Assembly (NCBI GenBank): GCA_036571765.1
Contig: BROE01000015.1
Coordinates: 516,224 to 580,223, forward strand
Length of the DNA stretch: 64,000 nucleotides
Direction of reading: 5' to 3'
Source: Plecoglossus altivelis
Lineage: Eukaryota; Chordata; Actinopteri; Osmeriformes; Plecoglossidae
Part shown: piece by piece, positions 1 to 10,264 of the stretch
How the letters are laid out: the number at the start of each line of letters is the position of its first letter
How positions within the stretch are numbered: position 1 is the stretch's first letter
Notes under the pieces: generated by a model
Told to the model about the DNA's origin: nothing
Database searches by the model: none
Seen by the model: only the letters and a program-made list of their open reading frames with translations
Position numbers and translations under genes: made by a program

Positions 1-18
1 CAATGATGTAGCACTAGT

Positions 19-438
19 GTGAGTTGTAGTTCTGTAATGGCGGTGGAAAAATATACAAGCAAAGCCGCTCATTCCATTGTGGCAAAGCTACTGAATATCC
101 AGAACTTAAAGCCGGAACAAGAACAGTCTGTACAGAGTTTTGTTGGTGGCCATGATGTTATGGCCCTCCTCCCCACGAGGGTCGGGAGATGTTTGATTCT
201 TCAGCTCACCTCATTAGTTGTGAAGGAGTTGGCTAAGGCAAATGCTAGCGATACTATGCTGATAGTTGTTATTGTCTACCCGCTTTTTGGACTATTTGAA
301 CAGTTGTACATAATTTCTAACCTTCCTGTGTTTAGATTGGATCGCTCAAAGGGAATTCTAATCATCATGAGCAATGTTTTTCAGGTTATAGGTGTGGATC
401 TGCAATATGAATCAATGGGATATTTAACTTATCCATAG
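19..438 (+). pseudogene. RecQ-type helicase N-terminal fragment in repeat R copy A
   Basis: The ORF reads as the start of a RecQ-like superfamily 2 helicase: a LKPEQEQSVQSFVGG stretch resembling motif 0, then LLPTRVGRCL where a Walker A loop (LPTGxGKS) would be, then a hydrophobic strand where a motif Ia region would lie. The Walker lysine is Arg and the first loop Gly is absent, so ATP binding should be lost. The frame ends before any DEAH-box motif II, so only the first part of the domain is present. Two other copies in the window carry the same fragment with different lesions, so it is transposon cargo or a relic, not a host gene. RecQ family assignment is from motif reading only. Confidence 0.6.
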
Positions 439-714
439 ATCTATTGCAAAAACTACTTTGACGATGATAACAATAACAGTAAATTGAGAGGTTTTCTTGA
501 TAAACAGACTACTTTGAACCCCTTTGAGTACTTGTGCCGGAACATGGTTAGTGTATTAGTTGTACACAGTGTTATAAATGTGTATATGTCTATTTAAGGT
601 ATAAAAGAAGCGATAACACATTCTGTGAAAAGGTGTTTAGTGTACCTCTGCAAATAAGGTAAGAATATTCATAACAATTTATTTGACATTATATGCAAGA
701 ATAATTAGTATATA

Positions 715-845
715 CAGTGAGGAAAATAAGTATTTGAACATCTTGCTATTTTGCAAGTTCTCCCACGTAGAAATCATGGAGGGGTCTGAAATTATCATCG
801 TAGGTGCATGTCCACTGTGAGACATAATTTTAAAAAATCCAGAAA
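715..845. repeat. Left terminal inverted repeat of Tc1 element
   Basis: About 130 bp, inverted and imperfectly matched at 2090-2225. Shared blocks include the outer 20 bp, TTTTGCAAGTTCTCCCAC and TGCATGTCCACTGTGAGA. Confidence 0.9.
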
Positions 846-924
846 TCATAATATATAATTTTTGTTCTATTTATTTGTATGATACAGCTGCAAATACGTA
901 TTTGAACACCTGAGAAAATCAATG

Positions 925-1940
925 TTAATGTTTGGTACAGTAGCCTTTGTTTGCAATTACAGAGGTCAAACGTTTCCTGTAGTTTTTCACCAGGTTTTTA
1001 CACACTGCTGGAGGGATTTTGGCCCACTCCTCCACACAGATATTCTCTAGTTCAGTCAGATTTCTGGCCTGTTGCTGAAAAACAGTTTGAGCTCCCTGTA
1101 AAGATTCTCTATTGGGGTTAGATCTGAAGACTGGCTAGGCCATGCCAGAACCTTGATATGCTTCTTACAGAGCCACTCCTTGGTTATCCTGGCTGTGTGC
1201 TTTGTGTCATTGTCATGTTGGAAGACCCAACCCAACCCATCTTCAATGCTAAAACTTAGGGAAGGAGGTTGTTCCCCAAAATCTCGCAATACATGGCCGC
1301 GGTCTTCCTTTACTTAATACAGTGCAGTCGCCCTGTCCCATGTGCAGAAGAACACCCCCAAAGCATGATGCTACTATCCCCATGCTTCACAGTAGGGATG
1401 GTGTTCTTGGTATGGTACTCATCATTCTTCTTCCTCCAAACACGTTTAGTGGAATTTTGTTGGAAAGCTATATTTTGGTCTCATATGACCACAGGACTTT
1501 CTCCCTTGTCTCCTCTGGATCATCCAAATGGTCATTGGCAAACTTAGGACAGGCCTGGACATTTGCTGGTTTAAGCAGGGGAACCTTCAGTGCCATGCAT
1601 GATTTCAAACCATGACGTCTTAGTGTATTACCAACAGTAACCTTGGAAACGGTAGTCCCAGCACTTTTCAGGTCATTGACCAGCTCCTCCCATGTAGTTC
1701 TGGGCTGATTTCTCACCTTTCTTAGCATCATTGAGACCCCACAAGGTGAGATCTTGCATGGAGCCCCAGTCCGAGGGAGATTGACAGTCATGTTTGGCTT
1801 CTTCCATTTTCTAATGATCGCTCCAACAGTGGACCTTTTTCACCAAACTGCTTTGCAATTTCCCCGTAGCCCTTTCCAGCCTTGTGGAGGTGTACAATTT
1901 TGTCTCTAGTGTCTTTGAACAGCTCTTTGGTCTTGGCCAT
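925..1940 (-). pseudogene. Tc1-like transposase, frameshifted and catalytically broken
   Basis: Reading from ATG at 1940 to TAA at 925-927 gives about 338 codons, normal for a Tc1 transposase. The N-terminal helix-turn-helix region (about 1791-1940) and the Tc3-type second helix-turn-helix (RNQPRTTWEELVND, about 1690-1720) are visible. The DDE catalytic domain follows. The first catalytic aspartate, normally in a WSDE motif, is Tyr here (LWSYETK, near 1480). The second is kept in FQHDNDTKH (near 1215) and the glutamate in DLTPIENLY (near 1110). Frames shift and stops appear between about 1290 and 1470 and again below 1056. It cannot make an active protein. Confidence 0.9.
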
Positions 1941-2089
1941 GTTAGTAGTTGGATTCTTACTGAATGTATGAGGTGGACAGGTGTCTTCATGCAGCTAACA
2001 ACTTCAAACAGGTGCATCTAATGTAGGATAATAAATGGAGTGTATGGAATGTATCATACAAATAAATAGTAAAAACATCATACATAGTG

Positions 2090-2225
2090 ATTCCTGGATT
2101 TAAAAAAAAGTTGTGTCTCTCACAGTGGACATGCACCTACGATGACAATTTCAGACTCCTTCATGATTTCTAAGTGGGAGAACTTGCAAAATAGCAGGGT
2201 GTTCAAATACTTATTTTCCTCACTA
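2090..2225. repeat. Right terminal inverted repeat of Tc1 element
   Basis: Inverted partner of 715-845, differing by scattered substitutions and a longer A/T run near 2101. Confidence 0.9.
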
Positions 2226-2436
2226 TGTATGTTTTTATATGTATTATAATTATTATTATTGTCAGTAAGAAATACAATACACAATTAAAACAACATTTAC
2301 ACCAACATTCACGTCATGCAAGTATGCTATGATAGAGCTTCAAAGCTGGACCATTACAAACCAGGGAAGTAACTGATTAAATTGCTACAGTCCTCCAGTC
2401 TTTCAGAATGCATCCATTGCCATAAATGCTTTAAAT

Positions 2437-2652
2437 TTAGCTTGGATTGTATATTTCTGGCAAAGTTTGAGAATTTTTTGTCGGACCCGTGGATTGTATA
2501 GAAGGTGTGGTTGGCAGACCACACCGAAACGTCCGAAGTGGCATTTGGTGAATGATTACACCCAGCTTTGACAGTTGACTGTATACATTATCACTGGCCT
2601 TAGTATCAAATATAGATGTATGATTGTTCCTTTCCTTCTTAGACATCTTCAA
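2437..2652 (-). pseudogene. Conserved minus-strand reading frame of repeat R, copy A
   Basis: The frame contains KASDNVYSQLSKLGVIIHQM. Nearly the same residues occur in copy C on the minus strand at 26513-26812 (ASDNVYSQLSKLGLIIHKM), and copy B keeps the corresponding DNA (about 9500-9560). This suggests that the right half of repeat R once encoded a second, oppositely directed protein. I do not recognise it. It is short, frames differ between copies, and it is probably dead. Confidence 0.4.
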
Positions 2653-2925
2653 ACACTCCTCTGCTTATTCCAACTTGTTGTTTACAGTCTAAGTGGCTAT
2701 ATTGTGATGTATGCAAGACGTACCTCACAACCAATTGTTAGCAATTGGTTTTGGCAGATCGAGAATCGTTCTGGGCAGATCCAATAGTTTTAAACTTCAA
2801 CAAAGTACCCACCTTAACAGAAACAATGTTTGTCAATTAATGAGTCCCAGACTCTCCGTGGAAATTAAATGCACAAGTCTGGTAAGGCCCAGGCTACCAT
2901 TAAGTCACCACAAACACAGAATACA

Positions 2926-3096
2926 TAGCTCCTGGATTGCTTTATGACTGACAAAACCACTCTTTCAGATCTAATTTGACAGTTGTAAATGTTCCAGAAA
3001 ACAGTGAAGGGGACGATGATCCTGTGGCATTCATGTCAAACATGCTAATGGAGATTATAAACAACGAGGTTTTTATCTCTACCTTGACCTTAGAGG
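2926..3096. other. Unassigned spacer
   Basis: Sequence between the end of repeat R and the L1 remnant, with no recognisable feature. Confidence 0.4.
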
Positions 3097-3335
3097 TTGC
3101 ATAGAGTGGGCAAAAGGCCTGATCATACAGGAAGGTCTCCTCCGGTGTTTGTGGTATGTTTTCAGCAATTCCAGGAAAAGGAGCAAGTGCTTCTAGGGGC
3201 TAGACAAGGTGAGCTGAAATACAATAATTCTACCCTGAGAATGTACCTACAGTTCAACGACAGTCTATCAAGGAGACGTGCAATATTCACAATATTCAAA
3301 CATCAAACAAGTACTTTACAATAAGGGGGGGGGGG
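3097..3335 (+). pseudogene. L1-type LINE ORF1 C-terminal fragment
   Basis: The frame contains FQQFQEKEQVLLGARQGELK followed by a short LSRRRAIF stretch, the arrangement of the RNA-binding and C-terminal domains of vertebrate L1 ORF1 proteins. Only about 65 residues are present and the frame stops before an 11-base poly-G run (3325-3335). An ORF2 C-terminal piece follows within 150 bp, so the several-kilobase middle of an L1 has been lost. Confidence 0.6.
3325..3335. repeat. Homopolymer (G)11
   Basis: Eleven consecutive G bases after ATAA. Confidence 0.98.
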
Positions 3336-3449
3336 TGGAATCATAGATACTTTATCCAGCATGCTTGTGAGTCTCTTTCAGAAATACACTTAAATTCAAC
3401 TCACCGGAGGAAGCTAAGGCAGGTAGCTATGTGGCTACTTTTAAAGTAT

Positions 3450-3890
3450 TCTAATCAGACCTGGATATGTCTGAATTTCCACAAACTACATCAAACATTT
3501 TACAGTTCTCCAATTATTTTGATATCTCTAAGATAGATGTGGCTGTTGAAACGGACTTGGACAAACCCTTGCAACTACACAAAATCTTTGATTCCATCCA
3601 TAAAATACAAAATACTTGGGTATACAGGTCACCTGTAACTTTGCTGATATTTCTAGACACCATTTTAAACCCCTAATGAGAAAACTAGAATCAGACTTGC
3701 AGAGGCAATCAGCCCTATACCTATCTCTCGTGGGTTCTCTCAAGTTTCAATTGTATAAAAAGAATGTTCAATCTAGATTGATATATTTGTTTTGTTGTCC
3801 CAGTACCTTTCCAGTACAATCTCTTCATTTTGTGGAATGGAGCTCATCCAGGACACTTCATGGGCAAACTCTGGAGGTGTAGAATTATCC
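3450..3890 (+). pseudogene. L1-type LINE ORF2 fragment (region after the RT domain)
   Basis: Two overlapping frames (3467-3676 and 3616-3882) together read like the part of L1 ORF2 just after the reverse transcriptase core: YLGIQVT, then FKPLMRKLESDLQR, LSLVGSLKF and SRLIYLF. At least one frameshift lies between about 3610 and 3680. The 3' end of ORF2 is missing. It may belong to the same original insertion as the ORF1 fragment just upstream. Confidence 0.6.
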
Positions 3891-4329
3891 ACCTCCCTAC
3901 AGTCAGCAGAGGGCACATTTGTTCTTGCCGCTGCTACCACACCATTGGATAGCAGCCATTAAGCATACAATTTCATGTTCAACCACCTGCAAACACTGGT
4001 AGAGCGGGAACGTTGGATCCCTCTGGAGGTACGCGAGGGCTTCAGGAAATACCAAAGAACACTTGAGCTCCACATCCCCAAAATGGTATCTAGAAATGTT
4101 TACTATATGCAGGCAAGAATAAAGGGGGAGCCTGAAAGATTAAGATTAAAAGAGGTTGAATTATTCAAATTTCAACTATTCCACACCAGCCATCAGACTG
4201 AGATCTATTATCCTTCCAAACTTTATTGGCAACAAGCATGACTTGCAGATGGAGGAAGGATATGCATTGCAAGAGCAAGGTGAACCCAGATTGAGAGAGA
4301 CATTACAGTCTGGAAGATAGGACTTCAAG
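3891..4329 (+). other. Unassigned sequence with an 88-codon ORF, between L1 and BEL/Pao remnants
   Basis: An ORF at 3975-4241 is charged and rich in Glu, Arg and Lys (LVERERWIPLEVREGFRKYQ). It lies directly upstream of BEL/Pao gag homology on the same strand and could be the decayed gag N-terminus. I cannot support that from a motif. Confidence 0.3.
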
Positions 4330-4339
4330 AAACCTTCGG

Positions 4340-5228
4340 CTCATACAGTAAATTATAACACTGCTGAAGATATTTTCTGTGTCCTAGAGAACCAGTTTGG
4401 AAATCAAACAGCTATTGAAATAGCGGAGGAAGTTCAGAAGATTGCACCTGTCAAAGGACATAAGTCACATAAAATAGTGGAACTTATTCAAGCTATGGAG
4501 AAGGAACTTCAGGACTTAAGGGATCTTGGAGACAGGCGCTGACAAAATCAATTAAAAGCAAGCTTCCCGAAACCTTCAAAAAAGAATGGCTGATTTTTGC
4601 TGCTGACAAGAAGAATTCTATGGCACCAGAGAAGCACTTTGATAGTCGTATGGCAATTTTTCAAAGAGCAATAGAGTATATACGGACATCTGGAACAACT
4701 GAGGGAGGAAAAGCTGGGCAGAAAGGAAACTCGGACTGAACCAAGACATGCCAGAACCAAATAAACCAAGGCAGAACATGGCCACACAGGGTTTGTCGTC
4801 TGTGGTGATGTGAAGCCCAAAAAAGGCAGGACCTGGGAAAAAAGTGAGGCCTAAGGATAATAGAGAAAAAGGCTGTAGTGAAGAAGTTGGGAGTTTGCAA
4901 GAAGTGTCTTGAAGTACACTATAATCATTCTCTAAACCTGCATATCTGTGAAAATCTAAACTGCAAAGATGAGAAGGCTCCTGAGCACAATTTGTATCTG
5001 TGCCCCAAATATGACATGAGGAAAAGCAGTTTTGATCAGAAGAGAAGTAAATCTTGTCCAGAGGAAGACATAGCTAGCAAGAAATATACAGTACTTAGGA
5101 GGAGTTTTTCAGAAGACTTCCACCAGAGTTCGCAAAACAATGCCGGGACCTCCAGAGCTTTTAACACTGCAAAGCATCAACCAAGCCTCCTGAAGCTAGA
5201 TGAACTACTGGAGAACCGGAGGTTATAG
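4340..5228 (+). pseudogene. BEL/Pao gag-like pseudogene with zinc-knuckle region
   Basis: Early frame: AEDIFCVLENQFGNQTAIEI and VKGHKSHKIVELIQAMEKEL, characteristic of fish BEL/Pao gag. The reading frame shifts near 4545, continuing as KSIKSKLPETFKKEW and FAADKKNS. A second ORF at 4878-5228 holds the cysteine-rich part (KLGVCKKCLEVHYNH, then CENLNCKDEKAPEHNLYLCP), which resembles the gag zinc-binding segment. Stops occur near 4300-4320, 4540 and 4735. Non-functional. Confidence 0.75.
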
Positions 5229-5820
5229 CAAATACTGGAGAGAAAGTTGGAACATGATTTGACTTGGGTTCAGATACTAATAACTATATAATTAATTCAT
5301 TATACCTCACAGAGCTGTAGGCTGAACCTCTGAAGTGAAGACATCACTCTCATTGTCCATGGAGTTGGAGAGATTAAGGTCCATATAGAGACAAGGCGCG
5401 GCCTGAAAAAGATCCAAGTTAAGACTCCCAAGGGCACATTAAAGTCCAACCAGTTGGTTTGTTATGGATTGGACAGCATTTCCGATGTCCACAAACACAC
5501 CACACCAATTGCAAAAACAAATCCACGCTCCCCTCTGGACGTCTTATGCAACCAAAAATAAAGCATTTACTCATAAGCCACAAGGAAGGTCAACTAACGC
5601 CATAGAGGAACAGAGCTGTTAAGGATCTCTGTGCTGTGGGAGGAACCACATCCTAAGTTTTTTAAGGAGCTTAGCATGTCTACCCACATGTCCAAAACTT
5701 TGCAAGGTCAATGAGAGTAGCTGCTTTAAAGTATGAGGAGCTCACAGATGGAGTCCCTGAAAATCTTCCACCAAGCATGGTCCAAGTCCCTGAGTCATGA
5801 ACACCATCTGTAAGTCGTAA
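5229..5820 (+). other. Decayed protease/linker interval of BEL/Pao element
   Basis: No long frame survives. Short stretches such as RVAALKYEELTDGVPENLPP near 5705-5770 agree with a retroelement polyprotein linker. I cannot place a catalytic Asp-Thr/Ser-Gly motif. Confidence 0.4.
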
Positions 5821-6475
5821 CATGTGAGGTATCTATGGATGGACGACCCCACTTTTCTACAAAATAGCAGAAGGATGGTTGAGACCACAATTTTCAGGAC
5901 AGTGAATCAGCTATTGAGAATGGAAAAGCGTCTACATGACTCATGTGCGCAACATGGTAAATGGAGGAGCTGCAATGCAATTGTCCGAAGACGACATTGC
6001 CAACTGGGAGGGACCAGTGTGGTATGTGAGTCACCTTATTGCTCCAAACCCCCATTTTGTCTCCACCCCAATGAGACTTATGTGGAACAGCAGCCAAAAG
6101 TGTAACAGCGTCAGCTTGAATGATCTGGTAATGGAAGGTCCAGGCATTCTCAACCCAATTTGCTCCATCCTCCTTAGATTCAGAGGTGGAGTCAGTGCTG
6201 CTCTGTGAGACGTAAAGAAGATGAATAGCTCAGTCTGGCTGAAGGACCATAAAGTGCAATTACAAAGATTCCTATTGCGAGACTCCGAGGATGAGGAACA
6301 GGGAGAGTATGCTATTACCAGAGTGAACATCGGTGACAAGCCTGCTGGGTGCATTGCACAGCAATGAGTGAGACTGTTAATATTCCTCCCTTAACCAAGG
6401 AAGGAACTCAAGGAAGTGGGGGTTTCGGGGTGGATGCATCAAATCCGTGTCAAGTGGGGAATCTGCACAAAAATT
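5821..6475 (+). pseudogene. BEL/Pao reverse transcriptase N-terminal fragment
   Basis: The ORF at 5936-6208 reads GPVWYVSHLIAPNP, then PMRLMWNSSQ, SLNDLVMEGP and ILLRFRGG, the fingers and early palm of a BEL/Pao RT. After a stop near 6208 the frame continues with LRDSEDEEQGEYAITRVNIG near 6270-6330. The catalytic YVDD box is not present before homology ends near 6475. Non-functional fragment. Confidence 0.75.
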
Positions 6476-8002
6476 TGGATGAACTGGACACTCACATTGA
6501 AACATGATAACGTTAATTGTAACACGTTACATTTCATGAAATCCATGTACTATTGTAGTAAACTATAAGAAATTTTGTTGACAAAGGCACAAATAAAAAA
6601 AGTTGAGAAATAGACTACTAAGTAAAGACTACAATGACTAACCTTTTTGATGAACATTGGCATAGCAACCACTGACAAAGTCAGAACGTGACAATACAAG
6701 AGAATGTGGAATACAGGAGATGTACCGAGGAAAGAGCAATATATGACAGAACTAGATATTGCACCGTTTCTGGGGAAATTAAGAGGCGCGCTTGTGGCAG
6801 CAGCTGCTGGGGCAGTTTTTTTTTTAACTATATAATCCTCAAACCTACTGTGTAAAATGTCACTCATTATGTCTTTGATTAAGTCATTTTTTCCCCAAAA
6901 ACTTTCCTACTGCTGTATGTTACAGACATTGACAACACCAGTCCTGTGTCTTATAAGAGGCACTAACATTACACATTATTCCTGCCTGCTGTAGCTGTCT
7001 CTTACCATCACAGGAGTTGTGTCTGCCTGTTTTGTAATTAAAAGTGTTATTGAGACGTATATATGATTATAATCTGTATTTCCTAAGATATCCATCAGGG
7101 CATATTTGAGACTACTCAGATGCAGGATATATACAAATACACCCAGACATAGCTCTTGAAGTACTGAGCTAATTTAGACAGACTTAAAGTCCATGAACGA
7201 TATCAGAAATTCCAGAACTTCAGGGTTGCTGAACAAAAAGTGGCTTTTGAATTGATTCACAATTTATGATTACTGATTTTAAATATGTTGATCATTTTAG
7301 CATAGACTAAAACATAAGGAGCTAAGTTTGTTGACGTAACTACTGAAAAATTTTACAAGGACCAGAAAATTCACTGCTGTGACATTCTTGACGCCATCTG
7401 TGTCAGAGCGATTAGGTACATTCAACTTCATATAGCGCTGCAGCAGTTGACTTGAAGTTAATTCTGGATTGATTTTTTGTCCGACTTCAGACAGCACCAA
7501 GGCCATGTCACTGGGATGTATCCATCAAAGTACCATGAGATCGATTCGAGAACAGATGGATGTGTAGTCGAATGCAATTTCTCAAAAACAACTGCACGGG
7601 TTCTGATGACAACCCAACTATTTTATCATTGGCTAGACTCACACACGTCACACTTTGACACGTTTTGTATTTACTCTGACGTGTTCAGTTTCATCAAAAC
7701 TCCAATGTGGACTTAAGAGTACAATTAAATTGAAATGTTTTTTTTTATTCAATAGCCTTTATTGACAGACTGCAATCGCCAGTAGCAGTAACATTCAGTT
7801 CTTGTATTAGTCTAACACAGCAATGTTTTTGCTGTATTTTTCACAACACTTCATTCATCTGCTTTTCCTCAAGGTAAGTCACAAGACGGACAATTTCATT
7901 GTTGACTAACTGCCTTAGACATTAGCATGTGTTCGGCTTTCCTCTACGGAGTTAGCTATCATAACCAATTTTACTCAGAGGGAATCAAAGTACCAGTACT
8001 AA
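6476..8002. other. Unassigned intron-like sequence
   Basis: About 1.5 kb without a recognised transposon or host exon. It contains the unidentified minus-strand ORF at 7297-7506 and a T-rich stretch near 7738-7748. The first few hundred bases may include decayed LTR sequence of the preceding BEL/Pao element, but no terminal repeat is visible. Confidence 0.4.
7297..7506 (-). other. Unidentified 69-codon ORF, possible exon or retrocopy
   Basis: From ATG at 7506 the frame reads MALVLSEVGQKINPELTSSQ, then a basic and polar middle (LNVPNRSDTDGVKN) and a hydrophobic LVLVKFF segment. Composition looks protein-like: heptad-like leucines and no low-complexity runs. I do not recognise the family. No splice site clearly delimits it, and it may equally be a chance ORF or an old transposon piece. 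Confidence 0.25.
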
Positions 8003-9833
8003 CCTGGTCCTGCCATCCTACGTACTTCTGCTCAATTTTCATTCAGCTTCTGTACTAGGTCTGGAACTTGTATATTGACTCTTTGTTTTTCACAAGTCAG
8101 ATATCTGTAGGCCCAATCAGCAAACAGGGAGTGGCTGAGAATGATGATGGTGATGTAACACTCTAGTTTGATGTAGTTCTCTAATGTTGGTGGAAAAAGA
8201 TGCCAGCAAAGCCTTTTGGTTCATTGTGGCAACGCTATCGAATATCCAGTACATAAAGCTGGTGCAAGAACAGTCTTTACAGAGTTTTGTTGGTGGCCAT
8301 ATTGTTGTGGACCTCCTCCTTTTTTGGGTTGAGGAAAAGTTTGTTTTTCCAGCTTGTGCAGCTAGTTGTGAAGGAGTTGGCTAGGCGAATGCTACCATCC
8401 AAAGCCAATAGTTCCTATCATTTCCTTGATTTTTTTTACTATTTGAACTGTCATACATTCTTGCCAACCTTCCTGTGTTTAGATTGGACCATGTCAGGGA
8501 GATTTGTGGGGGATATAGATGTGGATCTGCAATATAATTTAGAGGGATATTTCATATTTCAATGACAATAACTACTTTGAAGATGGTAATGATAACAGTA
8601 AATTAAGTGAACGAACACTTTGAACCCATTTGTGTACTTGTGCAGGAACATGGTTAGAGTGTCAGTTGTACATATTCTTGTAAATTTGCTGTAATTTGTT
8701 CTTTTCTACAAAAAAGTACATGTTCTAATTAAGAGAACGATCACATACTTGGAAGACTGTATCAAAGGTATAAAAGAAGCAATAAGGCATTCTGTGAAAA
8801 GGCATTTAGCGTACCTCTGCAAATGGAGTCATTATATCCATTACATATTCTTGAATGTCATTATTTGCAAGGATAATCAGTGTATAGATGTTATTTTATT
8901 ATTATTGTTTGTATTTAACATGATAAACTATTTCAACAATATTTACACCAACATTCCAAGTAGGTGTTCCATGACAGAGGTCCAAAGCTGGACCATTACT
9001 CTCCAGTCTGTCAGCTTGGAATGCATCCATTGCCATAAGTGATTATAATTTAGGTTGGACAGAATGTTTCTCTCAAAGTTAGACAATTCCTGTAGGACCT
9101 ATGGAGTTTTAGAAGTTGTAGGGTTTCTGTTCATTTAAATGTATTTATTGTCATTGTCTAAATTGTACAACTAAATTGGGATGCCATCCTTTTAGGTGCA
9201 TTAAATAAATACACAGTTTAAGAATAAATACATAAATAAAAAGGTCGCAAACTAATAAAACTGTGCGTGAATAGAAAAATGCAGTAAAATTGTAAAAATA
9301 TACAATAAATAATGAAGTAAAATAAGCTGAGAACGTAAAAGGATAACACAATAAAATGACACCCACACCCATCCAACACATTCCACACTTACACCGTCTC
9401 TTGCCAGTGGAATGGCATTGCTCCCCTGTCTCCGTTGTCTCCTCGTTCTTCCACACCTGAAAATTAACCAAACGACCAAAGCAGAATTTTGTAAATAATT
9501 AGACCCATCTTTGACAGTTGACTGTACACATTATTACTAGCCTTGGTGTCAAATATTGATTCACAATTGTTCCTTTAATTATTAAATTTGACATATCCAA
9601 ACACTCCTCTGCTCATTCCAACTTGTTATTTTCTGCTTGAGTGGCTATATTGTAGCACATGACCAAACATTAGTGATTGGTTATAGCAGACCCAGAGAAG
9701 CTCCAGGTAGATCCAATAGTTTCAAACTTCAACAAAGTACACGCCATAAATGAAGTAGCGTTTGTCAATGGGGAGGTCCCAGACTCTCTTTTCAAAGGAA
9801 GTGTACAAGAGTCTGGTAGGGACCAGGCTATCT
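8003..9833 (+). mobile_element. Repeat family R, copy B, complete with inverted ends
   Basis: The most complete copy, about 1.83 kb. The left end reads TAACCTGGTCCTGCCA and the right end TGGTAGGGACCAGGCTA, which are imperfect inverted repeats (TARCCTGGTCC shared), and a GTAC(AC)TTC block is inverted further in. No clear target-site duplication is visible. Just inside the right end, CCCAGACTCT and AGAGTCTGG form a subterminal hairpin. Internally it keeps the helicase-fragment ORF near the left end and the shared minus-strand-coding DNA near the right. The TIRs point to a cut-and-paste DNA transposon; the superfamily is not assigned. Confidence 0.75.
8184..8565 (+). pseudogene. RecQ-type helicase fragment in repeat R copy B
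   Basis: Homologous to 19-438, split between two frames (8184-8384 and 8287-8565). KLVQEQSLQSFVGGH matches the motif 0 region of copy A. The Walker A-like loop is further degraded (LLLFWVEEKFVF), and later residues LPTFLCLDWT match the tail of copy A. A frameshift near 8290-8380 separates the halves. Broken. Confidence 0.55.
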
Positions 9834-10256
9834 AAGTCTGCGCTGCCTACTCTCACACACTGGCTATGACATACACACATTTGATGCGTTCCACGTGCTA
9901 TGGAATGGTTCCACGTGCTGTGGAACCAATTGAATGCGTGCAAGTTGGCAGCACTGATCTAAGAACATCAACAAAACATAGGCAGGTCTATTTATCCTCA
10001 AAGCTACTTCCAGTAAACTAGTTTTGCCTTTGAGTTCCTTGTTGAGTTGTACAGAAGGCCTGTATGGTATATATTGGTTTGTCTGTCCAACAGTACCTGG
10101 AGAATTATAAAACATTAACTTAATTAATATCAGTTCTTGTATGTCAAATATAGCAATATGTTAGACTATAGACAATTAAATGAAACAACAGCTAGGCTAG
10201 CTAGCCTGTGCTTACTTAAGATAGCTGTCATAGTTTGAGTTCCATGGAACTAGTGT
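9834..10256. other. Unassigned spacer with 20-bp tandem E-box repeat
   Basis: Apart from a two-unit 20-bp tandem repeat at 9888-9927, I see nothing recognisable here. Confidence 0.4.
9888..9927. repeat. Two tandem 20-bp units, each with CCACGTGC
   Basis: GTTCCACGTGCTATGGAATG is followed directly by GTTCCACGTGCTGTGGAACC. Each unit is itself near-palindromic (TTCCA...TGGAA) and contains the E-box core CACGTG. Confidence 0.9.
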
Positions 10257-10264
10257 TACGATGC

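Larger units (their letters stand above)
715..2225 (-). mobile_element. Tc1/mariner-type transposon, inactive
   Basis: The element begins CAGTGAGGAAAATAAG after a TA at 713-714 and ends with the inverted counterpart CTTATTTTCCTCACT near 2225. Terminal inverted repeats of about 130 bp (about 715-845 and 2090-2225) match closely, including an inner block around GTAGGTGCATGTCCACTGTG. Total length is about 1.5 kb, usual for Tc1. The right edge reads CACTATG where CACTG-TA is expected, a small change at the junction. It sits inside repeat R copy A. The single gene runs on the minus strand and is dead. Confidence 0.93.
1..2925 (+). mobile_element. Repeat family R, copy A (RecQ-fragment element), split by Tc1
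   Basis: This is the first of three related repeats in the window; the others are at 8003-9833 and 25398-26992. Matching blocks include the helicase-like ORF start, a block beginning GGTATAAAAGAAGC near 599, a block ending ACACCAACATTC near 2305, and a right end near 2860-2925 with CCCAGACTCT and AAGTCTGGTAAGGCCCAGG. The left end lies before the window; position 1 matches about 8150 in copy B. A Tc1 element at 715-2225 interrupts it, so copy A is older than that insertion. The right terminus is inferred by comparison with copy B. Confidence 0.75.
4330..6475 (+). mobile_element. Decayed BEL/Pao LTR retrotransposon (gag to reverse transcriptase)
   Basis: Collinear BEL/Pao homology on the + strand: gag core (about 4360-4720), zinc-knuckle region (4878-5100), a badly decayed protease interval (about 5240-5640) and the start of reverse transcriptase (about 5940-6350). 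Every segment has stops or frameshifts. Integrase, RNase H and both LTRs are not recognised, so it is a truncated old copy. Confidence 0.75.

Noticed and set aside
1269..1615. Two plus-strand ORFs of 92-97 codons
   Set aside because: They are antisense shadows of the Tc1 transposase pseudogene at 925-1940.
9151..9479. 106-codon and 75-codon minus-strand ORFs
   Set aside because: AT-rich hydrophobic frames inside repeat R copy B that are not kept in the other copies.
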